A stretch of 64,000 nucleotides of DNA from positions 2,232,001 through 2,296,000 of the forward strand of contig CAWEDP010000002.1 of the NCBI GenBank assembly GCA_963807925.1, read 5' to 3'. Numbering within the stretch: the stretch's first letter is position 1; each line of letters starts with the position of its first letter. The translations under genes and the position numbers were made by a program. This stretch comes from CAWEDP01 sp963807925 (GTDB lineage Bacteria > Acidobacteriota > Vicinamibacteria > Vicinamibacterales > CAVVIG01). Of this stretch, positions 8,462 through 17,573 are shown piece by piece. Below the pieces are notes generated by a model. The model was not told the DNA's origin, did no database searches, and was given only the letters and a program-made list of their open reading frames with translations.

Positions 8462-9220
8462 GTGCGCACGATCCACCCCGGCGAGGTGTACGTCCACTAT
8501 CGGCGAACCGACGATCTGAGCGCCGACGACCTGGCGGCCTCGCTGTCGAGTCTGTCCGACGACGAGCGGGCGCGGTCCGCGCGCTTTGTCTTCGACAGAG
8601 ACCGTGTCGAGTACGCAGCGGCGCACGCGCTGCTGCGTACGTCGCTGTCGGTGTACGCGGAGGGGGAGCCGGCCGCCTGGATCTTTGGCCGCGAGCCCGG
8701 CGGCAAGCCGGTGCTGGCCGCCGCGCACGGCGCGGCTCTCGCCTTCAACCTCGCGCACACCCGCGGCCTGGTGGCGTGCGCGATCACCGGCGGCGCCGAC
8801 GTCGGCGTCGACGTGGAAGCGGTCGATCGTGACGTGCCGGATGCGGTGATCGGGCGCGTGTTCTCCGCGGCGGAGCAGTCGGCGCTTCGCCGGTGTCCGA
8901 CCGACGCGAGCCGTCGCGAGCGGGTGCTCGAGCTCTGGACGCTGAAGGAAGCGTACCTCAAGGCCACCGGCCTGGGCCTGGCGCGTCCGCCGCGGTCGGT
9001 CTGCTTCGAGATCGGCGACCGCGCCCGCGTCGCCGTGCTGCCAGAGGGCGACGTCGATCCGACCGAGTGGCACTTCGAAGTGACGACGCCGATGGACGGC
9101 TACCGCCTGGCCGTGGCGCTCCGCAAGGTCGACCAAACGGCGCCCAGGCTGCGGCTGATGCCGTGCGGCGTCAGCGGCTCCAGTCGAGCGACGCGAGATC
9201 CGCGATGCGCTCGATCGTGA
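8462..9220 (+). CDS. 4'-phosphopantetheinyl transferase (Sfp type)
   Basis: A 252-residue Sfp-family transferase that moves the 4'-phosphopantetheine arm from CoA to a carrier-protein serine. The Mg-binding motif GVDVEAVDR lies around residue 120 and the second motif WTLKEAYLKATGLGL around residue 160; the upstream LAFNLAHTRG segment is also conserved. Translation starts at GTG 8462. No polyketide, peptide-synthetase or fatty-acid genes are adjacent, so its carrier substrate is unknown. Its 3' end overlaps the convergent HAD gene by about 50 bp, so the last ~17 residues are antisense to that gene's end and may not be conserved. Confidence 0.92.
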   Translation: MRTIHPGEVYVHYRRTDDLSADDLAASLSSLSDDERARSARFVFDRDRVEYAAAHALLRTSLSVYAEGEPAAWIFGREPGGKPVLAAAHGAALAFNLAHTRGLVACAITGGADVGVDVEAVDRDVPDAVIGRVFSAAEQSALRRCPTDASRRERVLELWTLKEAYLKATGLGLARPPRSVCFEIGDRARVAVLPEGDVDPTEWHFEVTTPMDGYRLAVALRKVDQTAPRLRLMPCGVSGSSRATRDPRCARS

Positions 9221-9839
9221 CGTCGGCGGACGGGTACGCGGCCACGACGGCCGGATCCAGCGCGTAATCGCCTTGCCGCACGAACACCGAGGTGACGCGC
9301 TCCTGCCAGCGCGCCTTGATGGCCGACAGGATGCGCAGCTTATCTTCGACGACCACGTAGTGCCGCGCCGGGTGCCGGCGCTCGATGTCGTCCAGCATCT
9401 CCTCTTTGTGGATGTAGATCAGCACCTGGCCGCCGACCGCGTCGTGAAGTCCCGATCGCGCGATCTTGTTGGGCTGGTGCACCGTGTCGCCGTCCGACAG
9501 GACGACGACGCGACCGACGCGCTGAAGCGCCGCGATCGCCGCCAACGCGCCGGGGTAGACGCGATCGGCGAAGGGGTACTCGATCAGGAAGCGCGACACC
9601 TCCGCCAGCCGCTGCTCGGCGGGATCCTCGCGGCGCAGCCGCTGAAGCGCCCCGAAGTAGTCGGCATATCCGCTCTCGTCCCAGAGCTGCTGAAAGAGGT
9701 CCCAGTAGCGCGCTTCGCGTGCGACGCCCACCGCGTCGAGGAGCGCCCGCCTGAACTCGGCGACCACCGTCGCGTTGTCAAGCAGGGTGTTGTCGACGTC
9801 GAGGAGGAAGACTCGATCGCTGGGCATCGCGTCAGCCAT
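9171..9839 (-). CDS. HAD-family hydrolase
   Basis: A 222-residue haloacid-dehalogenase-like hydrolase starting at ATG 9839 (an in-frame GTG at 9863 would add 8 residues). The nucleophile motif is FLLDVDNTLLDN near the N-terminus, motif II is VVVLSDGD, motif III is centred on the Lys of QPNKIARSG, and the acidic motif IV is VVVEDKLRIL. Here the usual 'DD' or 'GD..D' of motif IV reads ED, an acceptable variant. The substrate is unknown. It converges on the phosphopantetheinyl transferase gene, sharing about 50 bp. Confidence 0.85.
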   Translation of the reverse strand: MADAMPSDRVFLLDVDNTLLDNATVVAEFRRALLDAVGVAREARYWDLFQQLWDESGYADYFGALQRLRREDPAEQRLAEVSRFLIEYPFADRVYPGALAAIAALQRVGRVVVLSDGDTVHQPNKIARSGLHDAVGGQVLIYIHKEEMLDDIERRHPARHYVVVEDKLRILSAIKARWQERVTSVFVRQGDYALDPAVVAAYPSADVTIERIADLASLDWSR

Positions 9840-9975
9840 GGGCCGCGGCTCCGGTCGTGTCACACGCGAGCTCTGGTGTGGGGCCGGGCAGCCGGACCGG
9901 GGCGTTCCCGCCCCCGGCTGCCGTCCCCGAGAATCGCGTACGCGATGCGCTGATCTCGACTAGGATCCGGACCTG

Positions 9976-11205
9976 ATGCATCTTCCCATACCCCGCCTGC
10001 CGACGGCGGTGATCGGCGTCGGCCTGCTGATCGGCTACGCGGCCGCTCCTGCCGGCGCCGATCGCGACTGGCCGTTGAGGATCGAGCCGCTCGCCTCGCC
10101 TGCCGGCGACGCCAGCTCGGCTCCGCAGCTGACGACCACGCGGAGCCGGACCATCGTCAGCTGGCTCGAGCGGGCGGCGCCGCAGACCCTCTTCCGGTAT
10201 TCCGAGCGCACCGCGTCGGGCTGGTCGGCGCCGAAAACGATCGCCTCGGGCAACGAGATCGTGGTGAACGCCGCCGACGTGCCGTCGGTGCGTGTGCTGG
10301 ACGACGGATCGCTGGCCGCCGCCTGGATGCTGGCCAACAGCCCGGATCCTGAAGCGTACGACCTGCGGCTCGCCTTTTCGGGCAATGGCGGCACGACGTG
10401 GAGCAAACCGATCACGCCCCATCACGATCACACCGAGACGCAGCACGGGTTCGCCTCGCTCTTTCAGGCGCCGGGCGCCGGCCTCGGCCTCGTGTGGCTC
10501 GACGGGCGGGCCACGAACCCGAAGCTCGCGCATCCGACCGACAACATGAGCCTGCGGGGCGCCGTCTTCAGCCGCGCCGGCCAGCAGTTGCGCGAGACGG
10601 CCATCGACGCGCGGGTCTGCGACTGCTGCCCGACCTCGGCCGCCATCACCTCCGAAGGGCCGATCGTCGCGTACCGAAACCGCAGCGACAAGGAGGTCCG
10701 CGACATCTACGTCTCGCGGTTCGCGGCCGGCCGATGGACGACGCCGGTGGCGGTCCACAACGACGGGTGGCGGATCGAAGCGTGTCCGGTGAACGGGCCG
10801 TCGGTCAGCGCCAGCGGCCGTCAGGTCGCGGTGGCGTGGTTCGTCGCCCCCGACAACCAGGGCAAGGCGTACGTCGCGTTCTCGCAGGATGCCGGCCGCA
10901 CGTTCGGCGAGCCGGTCCGTGTCGACGATGAAGCGGCCATCGGACACGTCGACGTGGAGCTGTTGAGGGACGGCGCGGCCGCTGTGTCGTGGGTCGAGTT
11001 TGCGAACGAGCGGGCGCAGTTCAAGGTGCGCCGCGTCGAGCCCGCCGGCACGCGGTCGGCCGCCGTCACCATCGCCGGCGCCGGCGAGGCGCGTGTGGCC
11101 GGCCATCCCCGGCTCGCGCTCGCGGGCGACGAGCTGGTGGTGGCCTGGACCGAAACGACGTCCGGCGCGTCGCACGTCCGGACGGCGCGCGCGGTCGTCC
11201 GGTAA
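9976..11205 (+). CDS. Secreted sialidase-like (BNR-repeat) beta-propeller protein
   Basis: A 409-residue protein with a signal peptide (residues 1-30, TAVIGVGLLIGYAAAPAGA). The rest has the repeated pattern of sialidase/BNR propellers: LAFSGNGGTTWSKPI, FAAGRWTTPVAVHNDGW, AFSQDAGRTFGEPVRVDD, and other blades containing Asp-box-like S-x-D-x-G-x-T-F/W. The Arg triad and catalytic Tyr/Glu of true sialidases cannot be confirmed by eye, so glycosidase activity is not asserted. The context gives no partner; the downstream spacer contains short tandem repeats. Confidence 0.78.
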   Translation: MHLPIPRLPTAVIGVGLLIGYAAAPAGADRDWPLRIEPLASPAGDASSAPQLTTTRSRTIVSWLERAAPQTLFRYSERTASGWSAPKTIASGNEIVVNAADVPSVRVLDDGSLAAAWMLANSPDPEAYDLRLAFSGNGGTTWSKPITPHHDHTETQHGFASLFQAPGAGLGLVWLDGRATNPKLAHPTDNMSLRGAVFSRAGQQLRETAIDARVCDCCPTSAAITSEGPIVAYRNRSDKEVRDIYVSRFAAGRWTTPVAVHNDGWRIEACPVNGPSVSASGRQVAVAWFVAPDNQGKAYVAFSQDAGRTFGEPVRVDDEAAIGHVDVELLRDGAAAVSWVEFANERAQFKVRRVEPAGTRSAAVTIAGAGEARVAGHPRLALAGDELVVAWTETTSGASHVRTARAVVR

Positions 11206-11232
11206 GCGCGAGCGGCAGGGACCGGCGGCGCA

Positions 11233-11325
11233 GAACGCCGGAAGAACCGCAGAAGGCCGGAAGAAAGCGGACCCCGGAAGAAAGCGACCGCCGGAAGAAA
11301 GCGACCGCCGGAAGAAAATCGTGTG
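11233..11325 (+). repeat. Short tandem repeat with core gccggaagaaa
   Basis: Non-coding sequence between the propeller protein and the VWA gene. The unit gcgaccgccggaagaaa (17 bp) occurs twice in near-perfect tandem, preceded by shorter variants containing ccggaagaa. It lies 44 bp before the start codon of the envelope locus, in what should be that locus's 5' leader. Confidence 0.7.
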
Positions 11326-11368
11326 ACGGGGTCATCGTAGCGGCAGCGGGCAGTAGAATCTCAGGTCA

Positions 11369-13639
11369 ATGTTCGAGTCACTCTTTCGCTTCCTGTTCAA
11401 GTACCCGCCGCTGTTCTTTCAACAGGGCGATTTCGTGCTCGGCGTCTCCCGTCCGCTTCTGCTGGCGATTGTCGCCGGCGCGCTGACGGGCGGATATGCG
11501 CTGCTCACCTACCGCGGCGTGCTGCGGACCCGCGGCCGCGATCGCCTCGTCCTGGTCGCCCTGCGGCTGGCGCTTCTCTGCGTCGTCATCTTCTGCCTCC
11601 TGAGACCGGCGCTCATCCTGAAGGCCGCGGTCCCGCAGCAGAACTTCCTCGGCGTGCTCGTGGACGACTCGCGCAGCCTCCAGATTGCCGATCGCGACGG
11701 GCGCCCGCGCAGCGCGTTCATCAACGATGCGCTCGGGCCCGATCGCCCGCTGCTCATCGCGCTGTCGAAGAAGTTCGTGCTGCGCTATTTCCGGTTCTCG
11801 TCGACGGCCGACCGCATGGGGTCGCCGGCGGATCTGAAATTCGAAGGGACGACGACGCGACTCGGGAGCGCGCTGGACCGCGCCCGGGACGAGCTCTCGG
11901 GACTGCCGCTGGCCGGCCTCGTGATGATCAGCGACGGCGCCGACACGTCGGACACGGCGCTCGACGAATCGATCGCGAGCCTGAAGGCCCGCCAGATTCC
12001 GGTGTTCACCGTCGGCGTCGGCCAGGAAAAGTTCGCGCGCGACGTCCAGGTGACGCGGGTCGAGACGCCGCGCACCGCGCTCAAGGGCACCGCGCTCGTG
12101 GTCAACGTCGTGCTCACGCAGACCGGGTACGGCGGCTCCACCGTGCCCCTCAACGTCGAAGACGAAGGCCGCATCGTCGGCACGCAGGAGGTGACGCTGC
12201 CGCCGGATGGGGAATCGGCCACCGTGCCGGTCCGCTTCACGGCATCGGACGCCGGCCCGCGCACCTTCCGCTTCCGCATCCCGACGCAGCCCAACGAGCA
12301 GGTGGTGCAGAACAACGTGCGCGACGCGCTCATCGAGGTCAGCGATCGACGCGAGAAGATCCTGTACTACGAGGGCGAGCCGCGATTCGAGCCGAAGTTC
12401 GTGCTGCGGGCGGTCGAGGACGACAAGAACCTGCAGGTCGTGCTGCTCCAGCGGACGGCCGAGAACAAGTACTACCGCCGTGAGGTCGGCAACGCCGACG
12501 AGCTGGCGGACGGCTTTCCCAAGACGCGCGAGGAGCTCTTCGCCTATCGCGCGATCATCCTCGGCAGCGTCGAGGCGGCGTCGTTCTCGCCCGAACAGCA
12601 GCGCATGATTGCCGACTTCGTCAGCAAGCGGGGCGGCGGGCTGCTGATGCTGGGGGGGCGCCGGTCGTTTGCCGAAGGCGGCTGGGCCGGCACGCCGGTC
12701 GGCGAAGCGCTTCCGGTCGTGCTCGACGCCAAGCCCAACGTCGAGTTCTCGGAGCTGGCGGTCCGCCCGACCAGGGCCGGCGAGGCCAGCCCGGTCACGC
12801 AGATCGCGGAAGACGAGGGGGCGTCGAAAAAGCGGTGGAACGACCTGCCGCCGCTCACCACGGTCAATCCGGTCCATGCGGTCAAGCCGGGCGCGACGCT
12901 GTTGCTGTCGGCGGTGGACGGCAAGAAGCAGGACCAGGTCGTCCTCGCCTCGCAGCGCTACGGCCGCGGCAAGACGATTGCTTTCGCCGTCCAGGATTCC
13001 TGGCTGTGGCGGATGAATCCGAAGGTTCCGGTGACCGACACGACGTACGCGACCTTCTGGCGACGCCTCGCCCGCTGGCTGGTCGATGACGTGCCGGAAC
13101 AGGTCATGCTGACCATGACGCAGGACCGCGTCGATCCGGGTCAGCCGATGAAGCTGAGCGCCGAGGTGCTGGACAAGGAGTACAACGGCATCAACGACGC
13201 GCGGGTGACAGCCACCGTCACCGCGCCGTCGGGCAAGACCACGGAGGTGCCGCTCGAGTGGACGGTGGAGCACGACGGCGAGTACCGGTCGAGCGTGGTT
13301 CCCGACGAAGAGGGGCTGTATTCCATCAAGGTGTCCGCCGCGCGCGACTCGAAGGAGGTCGGCACCGACACCGCCTACGTCCGCTCGACGGTGGCCGACA
13401 GCGAGTACTTCGACGCGGCCATGCGCGCCCCGCTCCTGAGACGGATTGCGGAGGAGACCGGAGGGCGGTTCTATGCCAGCGCCGACGCGGCCTCGCTGCC
13501 CGAGGCGATCAGCTACAGCGGGCGCGGCGTGACGGTCGTCGAAGAGCGGGACCTGTGGGACATGCCGGCGATCCTGCTGCTGCTCGTCGCCATGGCGGCG
13601 GGCGAATGGGCGTACCGGCGGGCGCGGGGGCTGATATGA
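11369..13639 (+). CDS. VWA/glutamine-amidotransferase-like inner-membrane protein
   Basis: A 756-residue membrane protein that heads the 11.4-25.8 kb locus. Two or three N-terminal hydrophobic segments (about 28-50, 60-85) precede a VWA-like domain with a MIDAS-type DDSRS motif (about residue 95) and later GLVMISDGADTSD. A beta-rich linker follows, then a class I glutamine-amidotransferase-like fold (about 390-560) with YRAIILGSVEAASFS and GGGLLMLGGRRSF; the catalytic Cys-His-Glu triad is not apparent. A final transmembrane helix lies near the C-terminus (AILLLLVAMAAGEWAY). Its TGA overlaps the next gene's ATG (ATGA). Related 'VWA plus GATase-like' proteins commonly accompany MoxR/DUF58 genes; the molecular role is unknown. 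Confidence 0.85.
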   Translation: MFESLFRFLFKYPPLFFQQGDFVLGVSRPLLLAIVAGALTGGYALLTYRGVLRTRGRDRLVLVALRLALLCVVIFCLLRPALILKAAVPQQNFLGVLVDDSRSLQIADRDGRPRSAFINDALGPDRPLLIALSKKFVLRYFRFSSTADRMGSPADLKFEGTTTRLGSALDRARDELSGLPLAGLVMISDGADTSDTALDESIASLKARQIPVFTVGVGQEKFARDVQVTRVETPRTALKGTALVVNVVLTQTGYGGSTVPLNVEDEGRIVGTQEVTLPPDGESATVPVRFTASDAGPRTFRFRIPTQPNEQVVQNNVRDALIEVSDRREKILYYEGEPRFEPKFVLRAVEDDKNLQVVLLQRTAENKYYRREVGNADELADGFPKTREELFAYRAIILGSVEAASFSPEQQRMIADFVSKRGGGLLMLGGRRSFAEGGWAGTPVGEALPVVLDAKPNVEFSELAVRPTRAGEASPVTQIAEDEGASKKRWNDLPPLTTVNPVHAVKPGATLLLSAVDGKKQDQVVLASQRYGRGKTIAFAVQDSWLWRMNPKVPVTDTTYATFWRRLARWLVDDVPEQVMLTMTQDRVDPGQPMKLSAEVLDKEYNGINDARVTATVTAPSGKTTEVPLEWTVEHDGEYRSSVVPDEEGLYSIKVSAARDSKEVGTDTAYVRSTVADSEYFDAAMRAPLLRRIAEETGGRFYASADAASLPEAISYSGRGVTVVEERDLWDMPAILLLLVAMAAGEWAYRRARGLI

Positions 13640-14613
13640 GCCGCCGGTCCGCGCTCGCGGCGGCTCTCGTGTGCCTGTCGGCGGTGGTCCGACCGGCCGC
13701 CGCCCAGGAGACGCACCTGCTGGTCATCACGGGCGTCGAGGGCGATGCGGAACACGGCGACCAGTTCCACAAGTGGGCGAGCTCGCTCATCGATGCGGCG
13801 AAGAAGAAGGGCGGCCTCGGCGACGCCGACGTGACGTATCTCGGCGACAAGGTCGAGCGCGATCCGTCCCGCATCCAGGCGCGATTGACAGCCGAGAACG
13901 TCCGCAAGGCGTTCGCCGACCTGGCCGGGCGCGCCCGGCCGGCCGACGAAGTGTTCATCGTGCTCTTCGGCCACGGCAGCTACGATGGCCGGGTCGCGGC
14001 GTTCAACCTGCCTGGACCCGATCTCGCCGTCGCGGACTACGCGGCGCTCCTCGGCAAGATCAAGTCGGCGCGCATCGTGTTCGTCGACACGACCAGCTCG
14101 AGCGGCGAGTTCGTCAAAGGCCTCGCCGGGCCCGGCCGAACCATCGTCACCGCGACGCGGACCGGCGGCGAACGCAACGAGACCCGCTTCCCGCCGTACT
14201 TCGTCGAGGCGCTCACCGGGGACGCCGCCGACCGGGATCGCAACGGCCGCATCTCGGTGCAGGAGGCGTTCGAGTACGCGCGAACGAAGGTCCAGCAGGA
14301 GTTCGAGCGCGGCGGGTACGTGTTGAGCGAGCACGCGACGCTCGACGACGGCGGCACCGGCGCGGCGGGCAGCGTGTACCTGGATTCGGACCGCGCGCGA
14401 TCGGCCGAAATCGCCAAGGTGTCGGATCCGGCGCTGCGCGCGGCGCTCGAGGAGAAGCGACAGCTCGAGGACCAGATCGCCGGGCTGAAGCTGCGGAAGG
14501 CGAGCATGCCGCCGGAACAATACGAGGCGGAGCTCGAGAAGCTGGTCACGGCGCTCGCCCAGAAGACGCGAACGATCCAGCAGCTCGAGGGCCAGACCGA
14601 GGGGAAGAAATGA
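13636..14613 (+). CDS. Secreted caspase-like (C13/C14-type) protein lacking the catalytic cysteine
   Basis: A 325-residue protein with a signal peptide (LAAALVCLSAVVRPAAA) and a caspase-hemoglobinase-like core. The His motif is intact as VLFGHGSYDG (His about 113). The strand that should end in the nucleophile reads FVDTTSSSGEFVKG (Asp 151), with Thr-Thr-Ser where peptidases of this clan have Ala-Cys or Thr-Cys. A VSVQEAFEYAR-like helix (ISVQEAFEYARTKV) follows, typical of caspase-like proteins in Acidobacteria and Planctomycetes. The C-terminal 70 residues are charged and probably coiled coil (EEKRQLEDQIAG…TIQQLEGQTEGKK). It overlaps both neighbours by ATGA. I infer a non-catalytic, possibly regulatory or scaffolding, member. 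Confidence 0.78.
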   Translation: MSRRSALAAALVCLSAVVRPAAAQETHLLVITGVEGDAEHGDQFHKWASSLIDAAKKKGGLGDADVTYLGDKVERDPSRIQARLTAENVRKAFADLAGRARPADEVFIVLFGHGSYDGRVAAFNLPGPDLAVADYAALLGKIKSARIVFVDTTSSSGEFVKGLAGPGRTIVTATRTGGERNETRFPPYFVEALTGDAADRDRNGRISVQEAFEYARTKVQQEFERGGYVLSEHATLDDGGTGAAGSVYLDSDRARSAEIAKVSDPALRAALEEKRQLEDQIAGLKLRKASMPPEQYEAELEKLVTALAQKTRTIQQLEGQTEGKK

Positions 14614-15431
14614 GGCGCCGCGTTCTCGGCGGTGGACTGGCGGCCGGCGTCCTGCTGGCGGGCGCGGTGGCGTTCGCCCAGTTCGGCGGCCAGCTGCGGA
14701 CCTTCCCCGGGTACCAGTTCGAGCCGCACGTCAGCAACCCGCCCTACGACGGGCGCTTCACGTTCGCCCGGATCAAGTACGTGTCGGGCCCCGGCGGCTA
14801 CTACTATCGCGGGCTCCCGGCCTGGGCGCACGGCTACATTCCGAACCGCGGCGCCAACCGCGCCGAATCGAGCCTCGTCAAAATCCTGAACGAGATCAGC
14901 TACCTGAACGGCCACGACGACGAGAGCGCGGTGTTCGCGCTCGACGATCCGGAGCTGTTCAAGTATCCGATTGCGTACATGACCGAGCCGGGGTTCTGGA
15001 CGATGAGCGACAAGGAGGGCGCGGCGCTGCACGACTACCTCCTCAAGGGCGGCTTTCTGATCGTCGACGACTTCCGCCACGACGGCGACCCGCGGCAGGG
15101 CGGCGGCTGGGCGAATCTCGAGGGCAACCTGCGGCGCGCGCTCCCCGATGCGCGCCTGATCCCGATCGACCCGTCGTTCCCGGTGTTCGATTCGTTCTTC
15201 CACATCGAGTCGTTCGACATCATCCCGCAGGCGTACGATCAGATGCGTCCCGAATTCTTCGGCCTGTTCGAGGACAACGATCCGAAGAAGCGCATGATGA
15301 TGGTGGTGAACTACAGCACCGACGTCTCGGACTTCTGGGAATTCTCGGCGACCGGCTTCCGCCCGATCGAGGAATCGAACGAAGCCTACAAGCTCGGAGT
15401 CGACTACATCATCTACGGGATGACCCACTGA
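14610..15431 (+). CDS. DUF4159 domain secreted protein
   Basis: A 273-residue protein with a signal peptide (GGGLAAGVLLAGAVAFAQ) and a DUF4159 domain, a fold distantly related to glutamine amidotransferases. Conserved-looking elements are GRFTFARIKY near residue 50, the strand EPGFWTMSDKEGAALHDYL, KGGFLIVDDFRH, FPVFDSFFHI, and the C-terminal EFSATGFRPIEESNEAYKLGVDYIIYGMTH. DUF4159 genes are typically next to moxR and DUF58 genes, as here. It overlaps the caspase-like gene by 4 bp and is followed by a 130-bp gap before the MoxR gene, which could carry an internal promoter, though none is obvious. Confidence 0.88.
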   Translation: MRRRVLGGGLAAGVLLAGAVAFAQFGGQLRTFPGYQFEPHVSNPPYDGRFTFARIKYVSGPGGYYYRGLPAWAHGYIPNRGANRAESSLVKILNEISYLNGHDDESAVFALDDPELFKYPIAYMTEPGFWTMSDKEGAALHDYLLKGGFLIVDDFRHDGDPRQGGGWANLEGNLRRALPDARLIPIDPSFPVFDSFFHIESFDIIPQAYDQMRPEFFGLFEDNDPKKRMMMVVNYSTDVSDFWEFSATGFRPIEESNEAYKLGVDYIIYGMTH

Positions 15432-15561
15432 CCTCGATCGCAACATGACGGCACCACCGCTGGCCGACTCGCAGAAAGGCATTGCAGCAAGGGCGCGGAC
15501 GCGATAGAACGTTCCTGCAGGCCTGCAATCGACCGCTTCCGCCATCAACGAAAGGACCGCT

Positions 15562-16590
15562 GTGGCTGTGGACACCGTGCAATTCGACTCGGCCGATGAC
15601 ATCGCGCTCGCCGACAAGATGAACGCCGGGCGGCAGCAGATCGTCGGCGAGCTCAAGAAGCTGATCGTGGGCCAGGACGAGGTGGTCAGCCTCGTGCTGC
15701 TGACGCTGTTCGTCGGCGGCAACAGCCTGATCGTGGGGGTGCCGGGGCTCGCCAAGACGCTGCTCGTCGCGACGCTGGCGAAGGTCGTGGACCTCAGGTT
15801 CAACCGCATCCAGTTCACGCCCGACCTGATGCCGTCCGACATCACCGGCACCGACCTGATTCAGGAAGACCCGGCGACGGGCCGTCGGCAGATGGTGTTC
15901 GCGCCCGGCCCGATCTTCGCCAACATCGTGCTGGCGGACGAAATCAACCGCACGCCGCCCAAGACGCAGGCGGCGCTGCTCGAAGCGATGCAGGAGCATC
16001 GGGTCACGATTCAGGGGCGCACCTACAACCTCGACGAGCCGTTCTACGTGTTCGCCACACAGAACCCGATCGAGCTCGAAGGCACCTACCCGCTGCCCGA
16101 AGCGCAGCTCGATCGCTTCATGTTCCACATCGTCATCGAGCATCCGCCGGAGGAGGAGGAGTTCGAGGTCGTGCGGACGACCACCGCGGTGCTGGAGCCG
16201 GAGTTCGAACGTACCGTCAACGGCGCGGATTTGATGGCCTTCCAGCGGCTGGTGCGGCGGGTGCCGGTCGCCGAGCCGGTGATGCGCTACGCGCTGCACC
16301 TGGTGCGGATGAGCCGTCCCAAGTCGAAGCAGCCGCCGGAGCTCGTGAAGAAGTACGTCGCCTTCGGCGCGAGCGTCCGCGCGGCGCAGAACCTCGTGCT
16401 CGGCGCGAAGGCGCGAGCGCTCACGAGCGGCCGCTACCACGTGAGCTTCGACGACATCCGCGCCATGGCGCATCCGGTGCTGCGGCACCGCGTGCTCACC
16501 AATTTCCGCGCCGAATCGGAGGGCATCACCACCGATCAGATCGTCGACGAGCTCCTGCAGATGGTTCCGGTGCCCAAGTCAGGCATGTAG
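15562..16590 (+). CDS. MoxR family AAA+ ATPase
   Basis: A 342-residue cytosolic AAA+ ATPase of the MoxR family. The Walker A motif has the family-specific form GVPGLAKT, Walker B is VLADEINRTPPK, sensor 1 is FVFATQNPIELEGTYPLPEAQLDRF, and the C-terminal lid is helical. MoxR proteins act as chaperone-like ATPases that load cofactors or remodel partner complexes containing VWA proteins. That fits the immediately following DUF58 and VWA genes. The start is a GTG at 15562; the stop (TAG) directly abuts the DUF58 ATG at 16591. Confidence 0.95.
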   Translation: MAVDTVQFDSADDIALADKMNAGRQQIVGELKKLIVGQDEVVSLVLLTLFVGGNSLIVGVPGLAKTLLVATLAKVVDLRFNRIQFTPDLMPSDITGTDLIQEDPATGRRQMVFAPGPIFANIVLADEINRTPPKTQAALLEAMQEHRVTIQGRTYNLDEPFYVFATQNPIELEGTYPLPEAQLDRFMFHIVIEHPPEEEEFEVVRTTTAVLEPEFERTVNGADLMAFQRLVRRVPVAEPVMRYALHLVRMSRPKSKQPPELVKKYVAFGASVRAAQNLVLGAKARALTSGRYHVSFDDIRAMAHPVLRHRVLTNFRAESEGITTDQIVDELLQMVPVPKSGM

Positions 16591-17511
16591 ATGGCGCGCA
16601 TCGCAGAAGGCGAATCGATTCCGGGGGCCCGGTTCGTCGATCCGAGCGTGCTGGCGCGGATCGGCAAGCTCGATCTGCTGGCGCGGACGGTGGTCGACGG
16701 CTTCATCAACGGGCTGCACCGGGCGCCGTTCTTCGGCGCGTCGATCGACTTCGCGGAGCACCGCGGCTACGTGCCGGGTGACGACATCCGGCGCGTCGAC
16801 TGGCGCCTGTACGCCCGGACCGACAAGTACTACGTCAAGCAATACGAAGCGGACACCAACACCAACTTTTCGGTGCTGCTGGACGTCTCCAAGTCAATGG
16901 GCTTCGCCAGCCGCGGACCGTCGAAGCTGGAGTACGCGTGCTATCTGGCGGCGTGCCTGGCGTACCTGGCCCACCGGCAGCGGGATCGCGTCGGGATCGT
17001 GACCTTCGACGAGGACATCGTCGACTACGTGCCGGTCTCGGCGAAGCACTTCGACATCCTGCTGCACACGCTGGACCGAGCGAAGCCGCAGCGCGCCGGC
17101 AGCCTGAGCGGACCGGTCGGACGGATGGCGGAGCACTTCAAACGCCGCAGCGTCCTCGCGCTGATATCCGACTTCTACGAGGAGCCGGACGTCATTCTCG
17201 AAGCGATCAAGCCGCTGCGGTTCCTCGGCAACGACCTGATGGTGTTTCACGTCCTCGATCCGGCCGAGCTCGAGTTCGACTACGACGATGCGTCCAGCTT
17301 CGAGGATCTGGAGAGCGGCGAACAGATCCCGATCGTGCCCGAAGCGCTGGCGGCGCAGTACCGCTCGCTGATGCAGGAGCACATCGACGCGCTGACGAGC
17401 AAGTTCTCGGACCATCGCATCGACTACACCGTCTTGAACACCGCGGCGCCGCTCGACCACGCGCTCTTCAGCTATCTCTCGAACCGCGAACGGATGATGA
17501 GAGTCCGGTGA
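16591..17511 (+). CDS. DUF58 domain protein (VWA-like)
   Basis: A 306-residue protein of the DUF58 family, usually encoded directly after moxR. The family motif appears as GDDIRRVDWRLYARTDKYYVKQYEAD. It is followed by a VWA-like segment with VLLDVSKSMGF, a DxSxS-type MIDAS motif, and later VLALISDFYE. No transmembrane segment is evident in this protein, unlike many DUF58 proteins. There is no spacer between the MoxR stop and this start, so the two are almost certainly co-translated and likely partners. Confidence 0.93.
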   Translation: MARIAEGESIPGARFVDPSVLARIGKLDLLARTVVDGFINGLHRAPFFGASIDFAEHRGYVPGDDIRRVDWRLYARTDKYYVKQYEADTNTNFSVLLDVSKSMGFASRGPSKLEYACYLAACLAYLAHRQRDRVGIVTFDEDIVDYVPVSAKHFDILLHTLDRAKPQRAGSLSGPVGRMAEHFKRRSVLALISDFYEEPDVILEAIKPLRFLGNDLMVFHVLDPAELEFDYDDASSFEDLESGEQIPIVPEALAAQYRSLMQEHIDALTSKFSDHRIDYTVLNTAAPLDHALFSYLSNRERMMRVR

Positions 17512-17573
17512 GCCGGGGCGGGACATCGAACCGGGCCGGTATCGGACCACAGGATGTCGGACAATAGAGGGTC

